This document shows positions 4,911 through 5,568 of a stretch of DNA of 5,568 nucleotides, piece by piece (the stretch's first letter is position 1; each line of letters starts with the position of its first letter). Position numbers and translations under genes: made by a program. The notes beneath the pieces are model-generated. The model searched no databases. It was not told the DNA's origin and was given only the letters and a program-made list of their open reading frames with translations. Origin of the DNA: JBBAFB01 sp041655595 (GTDB lineage Bacteria; Bacillota; DULZ01); contig JBBAFB010000131.1 in the NCBI GenBank assembly GCA_041655595.1, positions 1 to 5,568 on the forward strand. Reading direction: 5' to 3'.

Positions 4911-5568
4911 CTATTCAACTGTCAGCAGTTCCCCTTGTCTCAGGTTTAGTCTCATGGTATTAATAAAGGCATCCATTTTTTCCAGTTCCTTTAAGATCTT
5001 TTTTTCTTGAAAATTTGTTTCTATAACCTTGATAATTCCCCCATTTTTAATTACGATTCTTTTATCCGCCATTAAAGCAAGACTAGGGTCATGGGTAGCC
5101 ATTAAAACAATTTTTTCCTCACCGACCAGAAGATTTAAAGCTTTTTTCCTGTCAATCCCAGCATTTTCTATTTCATCTATTAACACTATCGGCGATGCGC
5201 TCAAAATAGCGGTATCGGCTATCATCAAAGCTCTGGATTGACCCCCGCTTAGGCTAGTGATAGGGGTATTTAAATCAAACTGTTCGCCGGACAAATAATT
5301 TGCCGCTTCAATGATTCTTGTTACCACTTCGGCTTCATTTTCCACCATTCTACTCTTGGCATGGAGCTCAACAAAGTCTCCCACTGTTAAATCCATGACA
5401 AAGTTCATGTTTTGGGATAATTGAGCCACCAGTTTATTACCCACGGTAAAGCGCCATTTTTTATCAGGGGTTTCATGATTAATTAAAACACTTCTTCCCG
5501 TGGGAGTATCATTATTTGCAACCCACTCTATATCCGCCAATAAACGGCTTTTACCGGAACCGGTCGGG
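4911..5568 (-). CDS. ABC-type ATPase of unknown role, 5' end cut by window edge
   Basis: The reading frame is open to the right edge, so the gene starts outside the window; 218 residues are visible (first codon 5565-5567). In order: Walker A PTGSGKSR (1-8), a Q-loop-like SQNMNFVMDLTV (51-62), signature SLSGGQSRA (105-113), Walker B PIVLIDEIE (126-134), a D-loop-like NAGID (135-139) and the H-loop ATHDP (157-161). All nucleotide-handling motifs are intact, so it should bind and hydrolyse ATP. No membrane segment is seen and no permease is in the window, so transporter membership cannot be shown. A charged, helix-prone tail (about 185-218) follows the ATPase fold. It ends 100 nt before hcp with no clear terminator between, so read-through into hcp is possible. 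I recognise the superfamily but not a named family. A soluble regulatory or maturation ATPase is an alternative to an importer or exporter subunit. Confidence 0.85.
   Translation of the reverse strand, partial: PTGSGKSRLLADIEWVANNDTPTGRSVLINHETPDKKWRFTVGNKLVAQLSQNMNFVMDLTVGDFVELHAKSRMVENEAEVVTRIIEAANYLSGEQFDLNTPITSLSGGQSRALMIADTAILSASPIVLIDEIENAGIDRKKALNLLVGEEKIVLMATHDPSLALMADKRIVIKNGGIIKVIETNFQEKKILKELEKMDAFINTMRLNLRQGELLTVE

Overview
The window is a leftward-transcribed block: all six recognisable genes are on the minus strand. Gene content suggests a strictly or facultatively anaerobic Firmicute of the Clostridia, possibly Desulfotomaculum/Peptococcaceae-like. The clues are an anaerobe-type hybrid cluster protein, a type III pantothenate kinase, an energy-coupling-factor (ECF) S component, strong Shine-Dalgarno sequences, frequent TTG/GTG starts and moderate GC. 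The taxonomic call is inference only.

Read in the direction of transcription (right to left), the window holds: (1) the 3' part of an ABC-type ATPase of unknown role, cut at Walker A by the right edge (4911-5568); (2) hcp, hybrid cluster protein/hydroxylamine reductase, with all cluster ligands present (3164-4810), ending in a strong intrinsic terminator (about 3111-3143); (3) a near-consensus promoter (3061-3090) followed by a GC-rich, foldable 5' leader of about 125 nt; (4) a Crp/Fnr-family regulator (2233-2928); (5) a biotin-protein ligase that appears to have lost its N-terminal DNA-binding domain (1294-2145); (6) an ECF transporter S component (748-1281); (7) coaX, type III pantothenate kinase, cut by the left edge (1-648).

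Two functional themes meet here. The hcp/Crp pair is a nitrosative-stress module: Crp/Fnr proteins beside hcp in anaerobes (HcpR-type) commonly control it, and a small inverted repeat lies just upstream of hcp. The birA, S-component and coaX genes form a cofactor module (biotin attachment, vitamin uptake, first step of CoA synthesis). No terminator is evident between the regulator gene and birA, so the strong promoter upstream of the regulator may feed the whole leftward run. A weaker extended -10 promoter just before birA may add to this.

I see no mobile element, CRISPR array, tRNA or rRNA. The least explained features are the structured leader before the regulator gene, the truncated BirA and the orphan-looking ABC ATPase. 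None of these is proof of a new system.
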